Shown in pieces: positions 1 through 7,478 of a DNA stretch of 22,615 nt. Source of the DNA: Candidatus Sumerlaeota bacterium (GTDB lineage Bacteria; Sumerlaeota; Sumerlaeia; JADFCT01). The DNA lies in the NCBI GenBank assembly GCA_026398575.1, contig JAPLSP010000052.1, positions 1 to 22,615 on the forward strand, given 5' to 3'. Position 1 is the first letter of the stretch. The number at the start of each line of letters is the position of its first letter. A program made the position numbers and the translations under genes. The notes beneath the pieces were generated by a model, which was not told the origin of the DNA, made no database searches, and saw only the letters and a program-made list of their open reading frames with translations.

Positions 1-47
1 TCCTAAAATTCTCTCTGCCTATCAAACGGGATTATTATTATCCCCTT

Positions 48-60
48 ATTGCGTAGCAAT
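48..60. repeat. Short hairpin downstream of the radical SAM gene
   Basis: ATTGC/GCAAT arms (5 bp) around a 3-nt loop lie just past the stop codon of the minus-strand radical SAM gene. No T-run follows on the minus strand, so a terminator role is weak. The rest of positions 1-70 shows nothing recognisable. Confidence 0.25.
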
Positions 61-70
61 CAAGCGGAAT

Positions 71-1513
71 TCATCCCTTGCGTTTTTGCGGGAGGAGAAT
101 TCCGAGGATTTCCATGAGGCCGTATTTCATGTAACGCAGTAAGTTTCCTTCGCGGGCGGCGCGGGCGAGGGTTCGCAGCAGATAGCGCGGGCGGAAATAG
201 AAACTACGCAAAGCGCGTTTGCGCCAGCGCGACAGTTCTTCGATGGTAAGGGCTTCGGTTGGCATGGCGGGCGCGGAGTAGGCGTCGCGGGGGATGCTCC
301 CGGGTTTGAGCAGGCCTTTCTCGACGGCCATGTTGTAGAGCGGCGTGCCGGGGAAGGGATAGATGTAAAAGATTTCGAAGAAGTCGGCGTCGAGGCGTTT
401 GAAGAAGCGGATATTCTGGCGCATGGAATCGGCGGTGTCCCACGGCAGCCCCATCAGGAGATAAACGCTCGACAGGATGCCGGCCCGGCGCGCCATGCGG
501 ATGGCTTCGAGCGCCTTGTCGGTGTCGGCGCGTTTGTTCATTAGGCGCAGATGCTCGTTGACGCCGCTTTCGACGCCGAAGGCGATGATCCAGCATCCGG
601 CGCGCTTCATCCAATCGAGCAACTCCGGGTCCACACAATCCACGCGGCTGTTCGAGGCCCAATCAATCTTGAGGCCGCTGTCGAGGATGGCTTTGCAGAA
701 TTCGATCACCCATTCGCGGCGCTGCGTGAAGAGGTCCGAGCGGAAGAGGAACGAGCGGATGTTATGGCGTTCGACGCATTCGCGCAACTCGGCCATGACA
801 TTGGCGACCGAGCGGTAGCGGTTCTTATGTCCGGCGACCTGATTGGCCAGGCAGAAAACGCAACTGAAAGGACAGCCGCGATTGGTCACGATAGTAGTTT
901 GCGGCTGGCCGGTGTCGGGGCGCAGATAGAGATCGTTTTTCAGCAAGTGGCGTGCGGGAAAGGGAAAGGCGTCGAGATTATCGGCGAAGGCGCGATCGGG
1001 ATTGCGCCGGATTTCGCCGCCGGACGCGCGCCAGGTGACACCCAGGATATTTTCCACCGGCAGTCCGCCTGCCAGCTCTTCGCACGCCGGCTCATATTCG
1101 CCGCGCAAGACCATATCCAGCGCCGGGCGCGCTTCGAGCGTTTCGCGGTCGAAGACGTTGAAGTGGGCGCCTTTGGCGATTGTGACGATGGCGGGGAGAA
1201 TTTTCTTCGCCAAGTCGGCGGCGGCCAGATCGTCTTCCAGCGAAGGCGTGGTGATTTCAAGGATCAGGTAAGCGGGCTTGAATTCAGCGATCTCGCGGCG
1301 CAGGTCATCCCAGGCCAGGTTTTCGGCGGGATAATCCGTCAGGCGGCATTCGGCGCCGCCTCGCTCGAACGAAGCCGCCGCATACAAAAGGTCAATCGGC
1401 GGGCGCAGCGAAATCGTCTTGAGCTCGTCAATCGGCGTCTGGCAGCGCGACTCGCGAATAAAGCGGCCCGTGGGAGGGACGATGAACAGCGCGCGAGGAG
1501 AGGGACGGCTCAT
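71..1513 (-). CDS. B12-binding-type radical SAM protein
   Basis: This 480-residue protein has the two-part layout of B12-dependent radical SAM enzymes. A Rossmann-like N-terminal region (about residues 5-150) comes first. The radical SAM core follows, with the CxxxCxxC iron-sulfur motif at Cys214, Cys218 and Cys221. Cluster-bound SAM would generate a 5'-deoxyadenosyl radical. The B12-region histidine signature DxHxxG is not visible; only GAHFNVF occurs at about 115-121, so cobalamin may be bound base-on or not at all. Substrate is unknown; relatives act in methylation and in lipid, hopanoid or antibiotic modification. The ATG overlaps the upstream PEGA gene's stop in an ATGA and there is no Shine-Dalgarno sequence, so translational coupling is likely. 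The family call is firm; the reaction is not known. Confidence 0.88.
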   Translation of the reverse strand: MSRPSPRALFIVPPTGRFIRESRCQTPIDELKTISLRPPIDLLYAAASFERGGAECRLTDYPAENLAWDDLRREIAEFKPAYLILEITTPSLEDDLAAADLAKKILPAIVTIAKGAHFNVFDRETLEARPALDMVLRGEYEPACEELAGGLPVENILGVTWRASGGEIRRNPDRAFADNLDAFPFPARHLLKNDLYLRPDTGQPQTTIVTNRGCPFSCVFCLANQVAGHKNRYRSVANVMAELRECVERHNIRSFLFRSDLFTQRREWVIEFCKAILDSGLKIDWASNSRVDCVDPELLDWMKRAGCWIIAFGVESGVNEHLRLMNKRADTDKALEAIRMARRAGILSSVYLLMGLPWDTADSMRQNIRFFKRLDADFFEIFYIYPFPGTPLYNMAVEKGLLKPGSIPRDAYSAPAMPTEALTIEELSRWRKRALRSFYFRPRYLLRTLARAAREGNLLRYMKYGLMEILGILLPQKRKG

Positions 1514-1989
1514 TTGACATCGGTCGCGGCGGTTTTAACGCCAGGCGTGGGAGCGTCTTTATCCGCAAGCGGGTTGGTGGGCGCCGGCGTGTTACTTTCG
1601 GAGAGGCTCTTGATCTGCTCGCTCACGGATTTTTCATCTTCAGACAAAGGCTTGAGCTGATAATTGCAGTAGCGATTGTCCGGAATCGGATAGGGAAAGG
1701 CCTCGGCGAATAAATCGAGCGGGAGGATTGCCCAATTGGGCGTGCGGAAGCGCTCGACGGTGTGGAACGGCGCGTAGCCTTTCTTCTCCAGTTTGACGTC
1801 GTATTTCCAGTACCAGATAAAAGGCATATCGAGCGGCGTGCGCCCTTTGGGTTTTTCGTTGACGAATACCTCGGCGCCCGAAGGCTCGGAAGTGAAATGC
1901 GCCACCGAGCGGATGCCGCCCGTGCAGCCGGCGGCGATCGCCAGCGCGCTCACGAGCGCAGTAATCATAAAACACTGTATGCGTGCCAT
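1510..1989 (-). CDS. PEGA-domain lipoprotein
   Basis: I chose the ATG at 1989 over a longer frame from 2055 because it begins a good lipoprotein signal peptide. A hydrophobic stretch (ITALVSALAIAAGC) ends in a lipobox cysteine near residue 20. An AGGGA ribosome site also lies just upstream. The mature part starts with a PEGA-like beta repeat (TSEPSGAEVFVNEKPKGRTP...), a module found in surface and envelope proteins. It then has an aromatic-rich segment and an acidic, proline/threonine-rich tail. It is probably anchored to a membrane on the outer side. It overlaps the radical SAM start by 4 nt (ATGA), so the two are made together, but no functional link is evident. About 159 residues. Confidence 0.78.
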   Translation of the reverse strand: MARIQCFMITALVSALAIAAGCTGGIRSVAHFTSEPSGAEVFVNEKPKGRTPLDMPFIWYWKYDVKLEKKGYAPFHTVERFRTPNWAILPLDLFAEAFPYPIPDNRYCNYQLKPLSEDEKSVSEQIKSLSESNTPAPTNPLADKDAPTPGVKTAATDVK

Positions 1990-2229
1990 AACGCCATTCC
2001 CTGGAAACGATCTGCTTGCCCTACGTTCTTCTGTTTTTGTCACGCGCTTTAACATTCACCGTGAAGGATGAGAATAGGCGCGGAGCGCAGAACAGGCAAG
2101 CCTTAAAAATAGCAGCCTCAGGTCTCAGGCATGTTTTGATTTGATGTCCTTTGTGTTAAATCCGGGGATACATGATTTCCACGGGAGATTTGGCTGCAGG
2201 CGGCATGAGCATTATCTGCCAATGCCGAT
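1990..2229. other. Gap with no recognised gene
   Basis: This roughly 240-nt stretch lies between two minus-strand genes. It should hold the promoter of the PEGA-radical SAM pair and the end of the SatD unit. Short open frames here are unconvincing, and no strong terminator hairpin or clear promoter was found by eye. Confidence 0.4.
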
Positions 2230-2490
2230 CTAGCAGGCGCTCCAGATTAGTCTGAAAGCCCATGCGTATATTATGGCGAAGAGCACAGAGACCAAGTTCC
2301 CCACAAGATAATAATTATTAAAGTCTTTATCATTCTGTTTCTGACGAAGGCGCGTGCCCAGCTTTAAAGCTCCGAAAAGCGCTAGAATATCGGGAAAACC
2401 GTTGACGAGCCCAGCCATTAAGACTACCCTCTCAAGGATTCCTTTTCCTATTGCCCAATTTGTGTCGGAGCGTGTGATTCTAGGGTTCAT
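2230..2490 (-). CDS. Small membrane protein paired with SatD-family gene
   Basis: I do not recognise a named family. From the ATG at 2490 the protein is 86 residues with two hydrophobic segments (around ILERVVLMAGLVNGFPDILALFG and YYLVGNLVSVLFAIIYAWAF). A polar, charged loop (RLRQKQNDKDFNN) joins them. The frame is open further upstream to a TTG at 2601. That start would give 123 residues and overlap the SatD gene end by 26 nt; the extra part is basic and then aromatic. Neither start has a strong ribosome site. The gene lies directly downstream of the SatD-like gene on the same strand and shares its AT-rich composition, so the two probably form one transcription unit. In Streptococcus, satD is likewise followed by a membrane-protein gene, satE. 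The start is the uncertain part. Confidence 0.6.
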   Translation of the reverse strand: MNPRITRSDTNWAIGKGILERVVLMAGLVNGFPDILALFGALKLGTRLRQKQNDKDFNNYYLVGNLVSVLFAIIYAWAFRLIWSAC

Positions 2491-2575
2491 TTTCCATGTA
2501 AGCCAGCTGAAAAAATATAGGCGATAATCTCGCCATTGATAAGAAAAAGCGCCGAAATCAAGAATGAAGCCACTT

Positions 2576-3220
2576 TTATTTTTTCGCGTCCTCTTTTTCA
2601 ATCAGGCTCAAAACCAAGGAGCGGAGTATCCGAAACTCTTCGATGTGCAATTGTTTGCGTCTTTTCCAAATTTGCGACCTATCTTTGCCAAATTCTTTCG
2701 CGACATCTTGGTTTGAGGAATTCCGGAGCATGCATTGAACCAGCGCGTAATCACACGGTTTCCATCGCGAAGCTAAACCATCCAGAACCATGAATAATTT
2801 TGTCAGGTTTTCCGCCAAGCCCTGCGCAGGAAGATCAAATATTACCCGGGGCAAGCCGCGCTGTTTTTCCGTTAGCAAGGCACGCGCCCGCGCCAATCCT
2901 GGCCCCATCATCCCGTAAGCGGTCTTTCGATTGATCCGAGTCTGGATGACTCCCGCATGCGCAATATAGCGAAGATGAAAACCATATTCGCGCGTTCTGA
3001 TTGTGTCATCAAGAAAAAAAATCGTCTCTGGCAATGCGGACAGGGATTGAACGATTCCTTGGAATTCGTCGCCCAGAGTAGTCGTGAGAGGGGAGAGGAT
3101 GTTTTTTTTCATCTTGCGGTTGCAGTCCGTCAAGAGCGATCTGAATTGGCGGCGCAGCATGATGGCGTCCATCCGGCTGCTTCCAATCACGTCGCCCATA
3201 AGAATGCAACAAGTCGCCAT
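2576..3220 (-). CDS. SatD-family protein with C-terminal helix-turn-helix
   Basis: The N-terminus (CILMGDVIGSSRM) and the conserved LTTTLGDEFQGIV block at about residues 46-57 match the SatD family, named from the Streptococcus mutans sat acid-tolerance locus; its biochemical role is unknown. The C-terminal stretch, about residues 169-192 (NQDVAKEFGKDRSQIWKRR...), reads as a helix-turn-helix, which suggests DNA binding. I took the ATG at 3220; an in-frame GTG at 3229 adds three residues, and neither has a Shine-Dalgarno. The promoter region is filled with phased palindromes that overlap the -10/-35, so autorepression by this protein is an attractive inference. Codon use and GC are lower than in flanking genes, suggesting transfer. 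Family call good; function open. Confidence 0.78.
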   Translation of the reverse strand: MATCCILMGDVIGSSRMDAIMLRRQFRSLLTDCNRKMKKNILSPLTTTLGDEFQGIVQSLSALPETIFFLDDTIRTREYGFHLRYIAHAGVIQTRINRKTAYGMMGPGLARARALLTEKQRGLPRVIFDLPAQGLAENLTKLFMVLDGLASRWKPCDYALVQCMLRNSSNQDVAKEFGKDRSQIWKRRKQLHIEEFRILRSLVLSLIEKEDAKK

Positions 3221-3235
3221 TGGATTCACAAATAA

Positions 3236-3329
3236 TGAAACAAGTTAGCGTGTTTCAGAAATTATGAAACAAGTTAGCGTGTTTCACAAAAACTGAAACA
3301 TCATCTTCTGATTCATATTTTATGAAACA
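3236..3329. promoter_or_regulatory. Phased operator-like palindrome array upstream of the SatD gene
   Basis: TGAAACA half-sites start at 3236, 3265, 3294 and 3323, exactly 29 nt apart. Matching TGTTTCA half-sites follow 8 nt later at 3251 and 3280, and a one-mismatch form (TGATTCA) lies at 3309. The fourth unit is a lone half-site. Copies 1 and 2 are identical over 22 nt, including the 8-nt centre AGTTAGCG; copy 3 keeps only the arms. The units are separated by AT-rich 7-nt spacers. This looks like a cooperative binding array for a dimeric regulator. Confidence 0.7.
3261..3289 (-). promoter_or_regulatory. Predicted sigma-70-type promoter of the SatD unit
   Basis: On the minus strand, TTGTGA (3284-3289) and CATAAT (3261-3266) are separated by exactly 17 nt. 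The second palindrome (3265-3286) fills the spacer and touches both boxes. The first palindrome covers the expected transcription start near 3254. A protein bound there would block RNA polymerase. A weaker second promoter, with boxes at 3255-3260 and 3232-3237, is created by the same repeat geometry. Confidence 0.5.
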
Positions 3330-3409
3330 TGATCCGCGCGCGTCAAGTGAAATGCTCACCGTTTTTCATAAAGGCCTATTTCGCCGTCCCTTTGAATTTC
3401 TGCCGTTGC

Positions 3410-5116
3410 TTATATGACCGGCGAACAACGGCGCCAGCAGAGAAAATCAAGGAAAATCTTCCGGCAGAAGGTGACGATGAAGAACGACAGAAGAATGGAC
3501 GAAATAGCGTTGCGAAGCCAGTAATAGACGCCCGCCAGCAGCAGGCAGCCAAGGATGACAGCGACCCAGTTGACCCAAAACAGAAACCCCTTGCCCAAGA
3601 TGTTGTAGCGCTCCGGGCCGGCCATATACTCGTCCGCATCCGCGGCAGTCTGTGTATGTTTGCGGTCCGGCAGCATGTGAACCGCCGCGAAGCAAAGTAT
3701 ATAGGAAAGCCCTCCGATCAGGATCAATAGCGCGAACGACATCTTGTCGCCTGGATTGGCTGCGATGCCGAACAGCGAGCTCTGAATATGGCGGCAGGCG
3801 CCGTAGTTGAGGCCGTTTTCGTAGAGCCAGGCGCCGCTGGAATAGGAGAAGGAGTAAGCCAGATTGGCCACGGACATGAATCCGGCAAACAGCGAGCCGG
3901 CAGCGTTCAGGGGGATGACCGCGCCGACCAAACTGAATGTGCTCATCCGGATGAAGACCTGCAGGATTGCGACAATGAAACCAAAGAATGCGTAGAAGCA
4001 CCATCGGACCGACGCCAGCTCCATCCCCGGCGTCCAGGAATGGATCGCGCCGGTGATTCGCGAAAACCAAGGTTCGATCTGCGCATAGGACGTCAGGTTG
4101 AGGAGGATGCTGCAGATGATGAAAACTCTGAAAACATTCTTCAGACCGTATTTGTCCTGCCACTTGATTCCCAGCCAGGCAAACAGCAGCACGCCAATGA
4201 AGCAGCCGGCGTTCCCGATGCCGTCAATGTAGCCAATCTGCGTCTGGGAGAATTTGATGGTCTCGATCTGATAATTTGTCCACAACGGCCCCATGGAAGG
4301 CTGGAAGTGGAACAGAAAATAGAACAGGACAATCCAGAGGATCGGGCCGGTGTTAAGCCCATTCCAAAAATTGCCGACGGATTTCATCACCGGCACGGAG
4401 ACGGCCCGGTCTTTCGGAAGGCGCGTCACCACCAGGAAGACGAGAAACGGAATGAGCGCAAGCCCGATCAAGAGAAATTTGATGGGCACATTGTCCGCGA
4501 TCAGTCCGCCCGTGGACGACGAGACGATACTCGTTCCATAAATGGCCGCCCAGCAGATGGCCTGGTTCAGGCCGACGGCGGCCGCCTTGGACTTGCCAGA
4601 GGCCTTGGATTCCTCGCTGCCCATGAGAACGGTGGCCCGGTCAACCGCCACGTCCGTGCAGGCGAAAAGCACCGACAGGGCGAACATTGCCCAGAAAAAA
4701 ACGAACGCCGATACATCTACGAGCGGCGTCAACAGGTAAAAGGCCATTCCCGAGAGCATCAGAAACGCAAGCGTGACCTTGGTCTTTCCATAGGCGTCCA
4801 TCAGGAAGCCGATGATCGGCTTGAAACTCCACGCCAGATACGATTGCGAAAACAACCGCTGCGTATCGGCCTCGCCGATGCCGTAGCTGCTTTTGAAATG
4901 CTTGAAGAACGACTGGTAGGTGATCCCCTGAAACGGATTGGCAAGCCCCTGCATGATGTATTCCATGGCGAAGAGAAGCTTGTAGGGATTCATGCCAAGG
5001 AATTTTTTAACCGGAGGCGGCCCGGGCGCCGCGGGCGCCGCGAGCGCGGGGCTGGGGGCGGCTGGCGGGGTTTCGGCGGATGGGGGCATGCTTTGAGGAC
5101 TGGAGCTTTGATCCAT
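3410..5116 (-). CDS. MFS transporter, folate/biopterin (BT1/FBT)-like
   Basis: This 568-residue protein has about 12 hydrophobic segments. Its N-terminal half carries the pattern of the folate-biopterin transporter branch of the major facilitator superfamily: a GLANPFQGITYQSFF segment, then a SFKPIIGFLMDAYGKTK loop corresponding to the family's W-x-IKPLYG-x-x-SD block. It would move a pterin, folate or similar anion across the inner membrane; the true substrate cannot be read from sequence. The first 35 residues are a cytoplasmic Pro/Ala/Ser-rich tail. That tail is not part of the fold, so the start at 5116 is less certain than the rest; a later methionine at about residue 42 is possible. No Shine-Dalgarno is visible. 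It stands alone, with no folate-pathway genes nearby. Confidence 0.75.
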   Translation of the reverse strand: MDQSSSPQSMPPSAETPPAAPSPALAAPAAPGPPPVKKFLGMNPYKLLFAMEYIMQGLANPFQGITYQSFFKHFKSSYGIGEADTQRLFSQSYLAWSFKPIIGFLMDAYGKTKVTLAFLMLSGMAFYLLTPLVDVSAFVFFWAMFALSVLFACTDVAVDRATVLMGSEESKASGKSKAAAVGLNQAICWAAIYGTSIVSSSTGGLIADNVPIKFLLIGLALIPFLVFLVVTRLPKDRAVSVPVMKSVGNFWNGLNTGPILWIVLFYFLFHFQPSMGPLWTNYQIETIKFSQTQIGYIDGIGNAGCFIGVLLFAWLGIKWQDKYGLKNVFRVFIICSILLNLTSYAQIEPWFSRITGAIHSWTPGMELASVRWCFYAFFGFIVAILQVFIRMSTFSLVGAVIPLNAAGSLFAGFMSVANLAYSFSYSSGAWLYENGLNYGACRHIQSSLFGIAANPGDKMSFALLILIGGLSYILCFAAVHMLPDRKHTQTAADADEYMAGPERYNILGKGFLFWVNWVAVILGCLLLAGVYYWLRNAISSILLSFFIVTFCRKIFLDFLCWRRCSPVI

Positions 5117-5289
5117 GGGGCGTCAGATCGTCTTGTTTCGAAAATATTATCTTCATCTTCGGAAAAATTTTTAGCTGAATTCCTGCGCAGATCAAGGTCT
5201 CATTTTCAATTGGAATTTCCAGTTGGCGCTGGCATGACTGCGATTCAGAATTCAAGCCAATTTTCTCAGTGATGCTAAGCACGCCACTG

Positions 5290-5422
5290 CCGACCTTGCG
5301 TCGGTGGAGCGATGATTGAGCGCTGGATACATTGTATTTCTATGCCAAGCGACAATCGCGAATAGAGCGCAAATGATTTATGCTGCTGGTTTGGAATCAT
5401 CGCTCCACCGACCCAAGGTCGG
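5290..5422. repeat. Inverted repeat, 28-nt arms
   Basis: The arm at 5290-5317 and the arm at 5395-5422 are reverse complements over 28 nt with one mismatch; the loop between them is 77 nt. The right arm is itself part of a perfect hairpin (CCACCGACC, CAA, GGTCGGTGG; 5405-5425). This is consistent with a dispersed REP- or MITE-like element. Confidence 0.7.
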
Positions 5423-5473
5423 TGGTAGCGGCGAGACAGAGACGACATACCGTTCTAGCCGGCAATCACCACA

Positions 5474-5499
5474 CCACCGGCGCAAGGCCCGGTGGTGGC
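5474..5499. repeat. Related palindrome
   Basis: CACCACCGG and CCGGTGGTG arms surround an 8-nt centre containing CAAGG. The pattern (CCACCG...CAAGG...CGGTGG) repeats that of the 5405-5425 hairpin, so it looks like another member of the same small palindrome family. Confidence 0.5.
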
Positions 5500-5621
5500 G
5501 AAGGGAAATTGAATTCTGGAGCGCATCCGGCGGGGGCGGGGAGCGCGTTTGGAGCTTGACAGACTTCAAGGCTCCTTGACTAAATCCGCGCTGCAAATGC
5601 TGGCGCCGATGCGCGAAAAAG

Positions 5622-5675
5622 GGGCTGGATGGGAGGGATGGGAATTATGGGAGGCATGGGAGCTATGGGGCCTGG
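5622..5675. repeat. 9-nt degenerate tandem repeat (GGGAGGNAT)
   Basis: There are six consecutive 9-nt units with no indels: gggctggat, gggagggat, gggaattat, gggaggcat, gggagctat, ggggcctgg. The tract lies about 50 nt before the start of the ABC ATPase gene, on the leader side of the operon. Confidence 0.7.
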
Positions 5676-5725
5676 ATTGTGAAAAGAAAACTGTAACGCT
5701 ACTGCTGAATCAGAGACTGTTGTCC

Positions 5726-6727
5726 ATGCCAATGATTGAAGTCCGCAATCTGGTCAAGAGATTTGGCGCCGCGCGCGCGGTGGATGATGTGTCGTTTGAC
5801 GTGGATCGCGGCGAGATCGTCGGGTTGCTCGGGCCCAACGGCGCCGGCAAGTCCACGACGATGCGGATCATCACCAACTTCATTTCGTGCGACAGCGGCA
5901 CGGCGCGCGTGGCCGGGCATGATGTCTTCAGCGAACCGATCGAGGCGCGCCGCCAGATCGGCTATCTGCCGGAAAGCACCCCGCTTTATCTGGACATGGG
6001 GATTGTGGAGTTCCTGGAATTCGTCTGCGATCTGCGCGGCATCCATGGCGCGCGGCGGCGTGAGCGGCTGGCGTATATTATTGAGATGTGCGGCCTCGCG
6101 CCGGAGATCACCAAAGTCATCGGCGAGCTGTCCAAGGGATACCGCCAGCGCGTGGGGCTGGCGCAGGCGATGATCCATGACCCGGAAATCCTGATTCTCG
6201 ACGAACCGAGCACCGGCCTCGATCCCAACCAGATCGTGGACATTCGCGCGATGATCAAGCGGCTGGGGAAGGAAAAGACGATCCTGGTCTCCACGCATAA
6301 TCTGTCCGAGGTTTCCATTTTATGCGACCGCGCCCTCATCATCAACAAAGGCCGGCTCGTGGCCGATGGGGCGCCCTCCGAATTACAGGCGCGCGGCCAA
6401 GGCGGAACGCTGTTCGTTGCGGCAAGCGGACCGCGCTCTGCGATCTCGGGGGCGCTAGCCGCGCTCGAAGGCGTTGCGAGCGTCCGGATGCTCGAGGAAT
6501 TGGGGGAAGGCTGCGCGCGATTTGCTCTGACGCGTCTGACGAGTCTGACACGTCTGACGGCGCAAGCGGACGCGGACGCCGGGGCCGGGGGAATGGATTG
6601 GCGGCGGCTGGCCGAAGGAGTCAGCGGCCTGGCGGCGGAGCGCGGCTGGGCGGTGAGCGAATTGCGATTTGAGCCGCCGAGTCTGGAAGAGGTTTTCCGG
6701 CAATTGACCATGGACGCGGCAAACTGA
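5726..6727 (+). CDS. ABC transporter ATP-binding protein, GldA-like
   Basis: Walker A (GPNGAGKST, residues 36-44), signature (LSKGY, about 136-140), Walker B with catalytic Glu (ILILDE, 155-160) and switch His191 are all present, so this ATPase should be active. Where many importers have a Q-loop glutamine it has YLPES, as in NatA/DrrA/GldA-type exporter ATPases. I start at ATG 5726 (MPMIEV...), because the longer open frame from 5549 is repeat-derived; ATG 5732 is also possible. The C-terminal accessory domain includes four in-frame 9-nt repeats (LTR-LTS-LTR-LTA, 6527-6562) that look inserted. The permease follows after 16 nt, then the GldG-like gene, so it powers an ABC-2 type exporter. Confidence 0.9.
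   Translation: MPMIEVRNLVKRFGAARAVDDVSFDVDRGEIVGLLGPNGAGKSTTMRIITNFISCDSGTARVAGHDVFSEPIEARRQIGYLPESTPLYLDMGIVEFLEFVCDLRGIHGARRRERLAYIIEMCGLAPEITKVIGELSKGYRQRVGLAQAMIHDPEILILDEPSTGLDPNQIVDIRAMIKRLGKEKTILVSTHNLSEVSILCDRALIINKGRLVADGAPSELQARGQGGTLFVAASGPRSAISGALAALEGVASVRMLEELGEGCARFALTRLTSLTRLTAQADADAGAGGMDWRRLAEGVSGLAAERGWAVSELRFEPPSLEEVFRQLTMDAAN
6527..6562. repeat. 9-nt tandem repeat inside the ATPase gene
   Basis: Four units (ctgacgcgt, ctgacgagt, ctgacacgt, ctgacggcg) encode LTR-LTS-LTR-LTA. The unit length is a multiple of 3, so copy-number change would keep the frame. Confidence 0.7.
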
Positions 6728-6743
6728 TGAAAAAATTCATACA

Positions 6744-7478
6744 ATGAAAAACTCGTATTACATCTTCAAACGCGAATTCAGGGCTTACTTCACATCGCCG
6801 CTGGCGTATGTGTTTCTGGTGGTATTTCTGGCGCTGATCAATTTCCTGTTCTTTTTTTATAATCCGTTTTTCCTGCGTGGCGTCGCCGATGCGCGCATCC
6901 TGTTCTCGCTCTTTCCCTGGTTCTTCCTCTTTTTTGTTCCTGCGTTCACGATGCGGCTGTGGGCGGAAGAAGCGCGACACGGCACCATTGAATTCCTGAT
7001 GACTCTGCCTCTGCGCGACATCGAGGTGGTGGTCGGCAAGTTCGCCGCCAGCTTCCTCTTTCTTTTCATTGCCGCCCTGCTGACGCTGGGCATTCCCATC
7101 ACGGTGAGTCAGCTGGCCGAAGGCGGCAAGGGGATTGATTGGGGGCCGGTCTGGGGCGGCTACTTCGGCGTGATGCTGCTGGGCGGCGCTTATCTGGCGA
7201 TCGGGATGTTCGTATCGAGCCTGACGCGCAACCAGATCATCGCCTATATCCTGGGCGTCGTGACGTGTTTCGCGCTGTTCATTTTGGGGGATCAAATGAC
7301 GACGGCTTATATCTGGCAGCCGCTGGCGCCGCTGATGGCGTACCTCGGGTTGCAAACCCATTTCGAGCGTCTGCTGCTGGGGATCGTGGACACGCGCGAT
7401 GTGATTTATTATCTGTCGGTGATCGTCTTTTTTCTATATCTGAACGTGCAAAAACTGGACAGTCGCAACTACCGATGA
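6744..7478 (+). CDS. ABC-2 type permease, GldF-like
   Basis: This 244-residue membrane protein has six hydrophobic segments. Its N-terminal signature (YYIFKREFRAYFTSPLAYVF) and its RLWAEEARHGTIEFLMTLPL segment are typical of GldF-like ABC-2 permeases. These pair with a GldA-type ATPase and a GldG partner. In Bacteroidetes the trio supports gliding and the type IX system; in other phyla the same gene set occurs without gliding and its cargo is unknown. It starts 16 nt after the ATPase stop, and its own stop overlaps the next start in ATGA, indicating coupled translation. Confidence 0.87.
   Translation: MKNSYYIFKREFRAYFTSPLAYVFLVVFLALINFLFFFYNPFFLRGVADARILFSLFPWFFLFFVPAFTMRLWAEEARHGTIEFLMTLPLRDIEVVVGKFAASFLFLFIAALLTLGIPITVSQLAEGGKGIDWGPVWGGYFGVMLLGGAYLAIGMFVSSLTRNQIIAYILGVVTCFALFILGDQMTTAYIWQPLAPLMAYLGLQTHFERLLLGIVDTRDVIYYLSVIVFFLYLNVQKLDSRNYR

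Larger units (their letters stand above)
5117..5725. other. Divergent intergenic region with repeats, no gene
   Basis: About 600 nt separate the MFS gene (minus) from the ABC operon (plus). The region contains a long inverted repeat, an extra palindrome and a 9-nt tandem array, listed separately. Open frames across it lack ribosome sites and encode low-complexity peptides, so I call no gene. Promoters for both flanking units must lie here, but no convincing box pair was found. Confidence 0.55.

Noticed and set aside
551..1660. Plus-strand open frame opposite the radical SAM gene
   Set aside because: The minus strand carries the CxxxCxxC motif and coupled start. The opposite frame is a GC-rich shadow.
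3236..3329. CRISPR-like repeat-spacer look of the phased palindromes
   Set aside because: The spacers are only 7 nt and AT-rich, the third copy diverges in its centre, and no cas gene is present. An operator array explains the position on a promoter better.
3788..5272. Long plus-strand open frame opposite the MFS gene
   Set aside because: It is the antisense of a convincing 12-segment transporter. Its product is rich in Asp, Arg, Gln and His without domain pattern, and it has no ribosome site.
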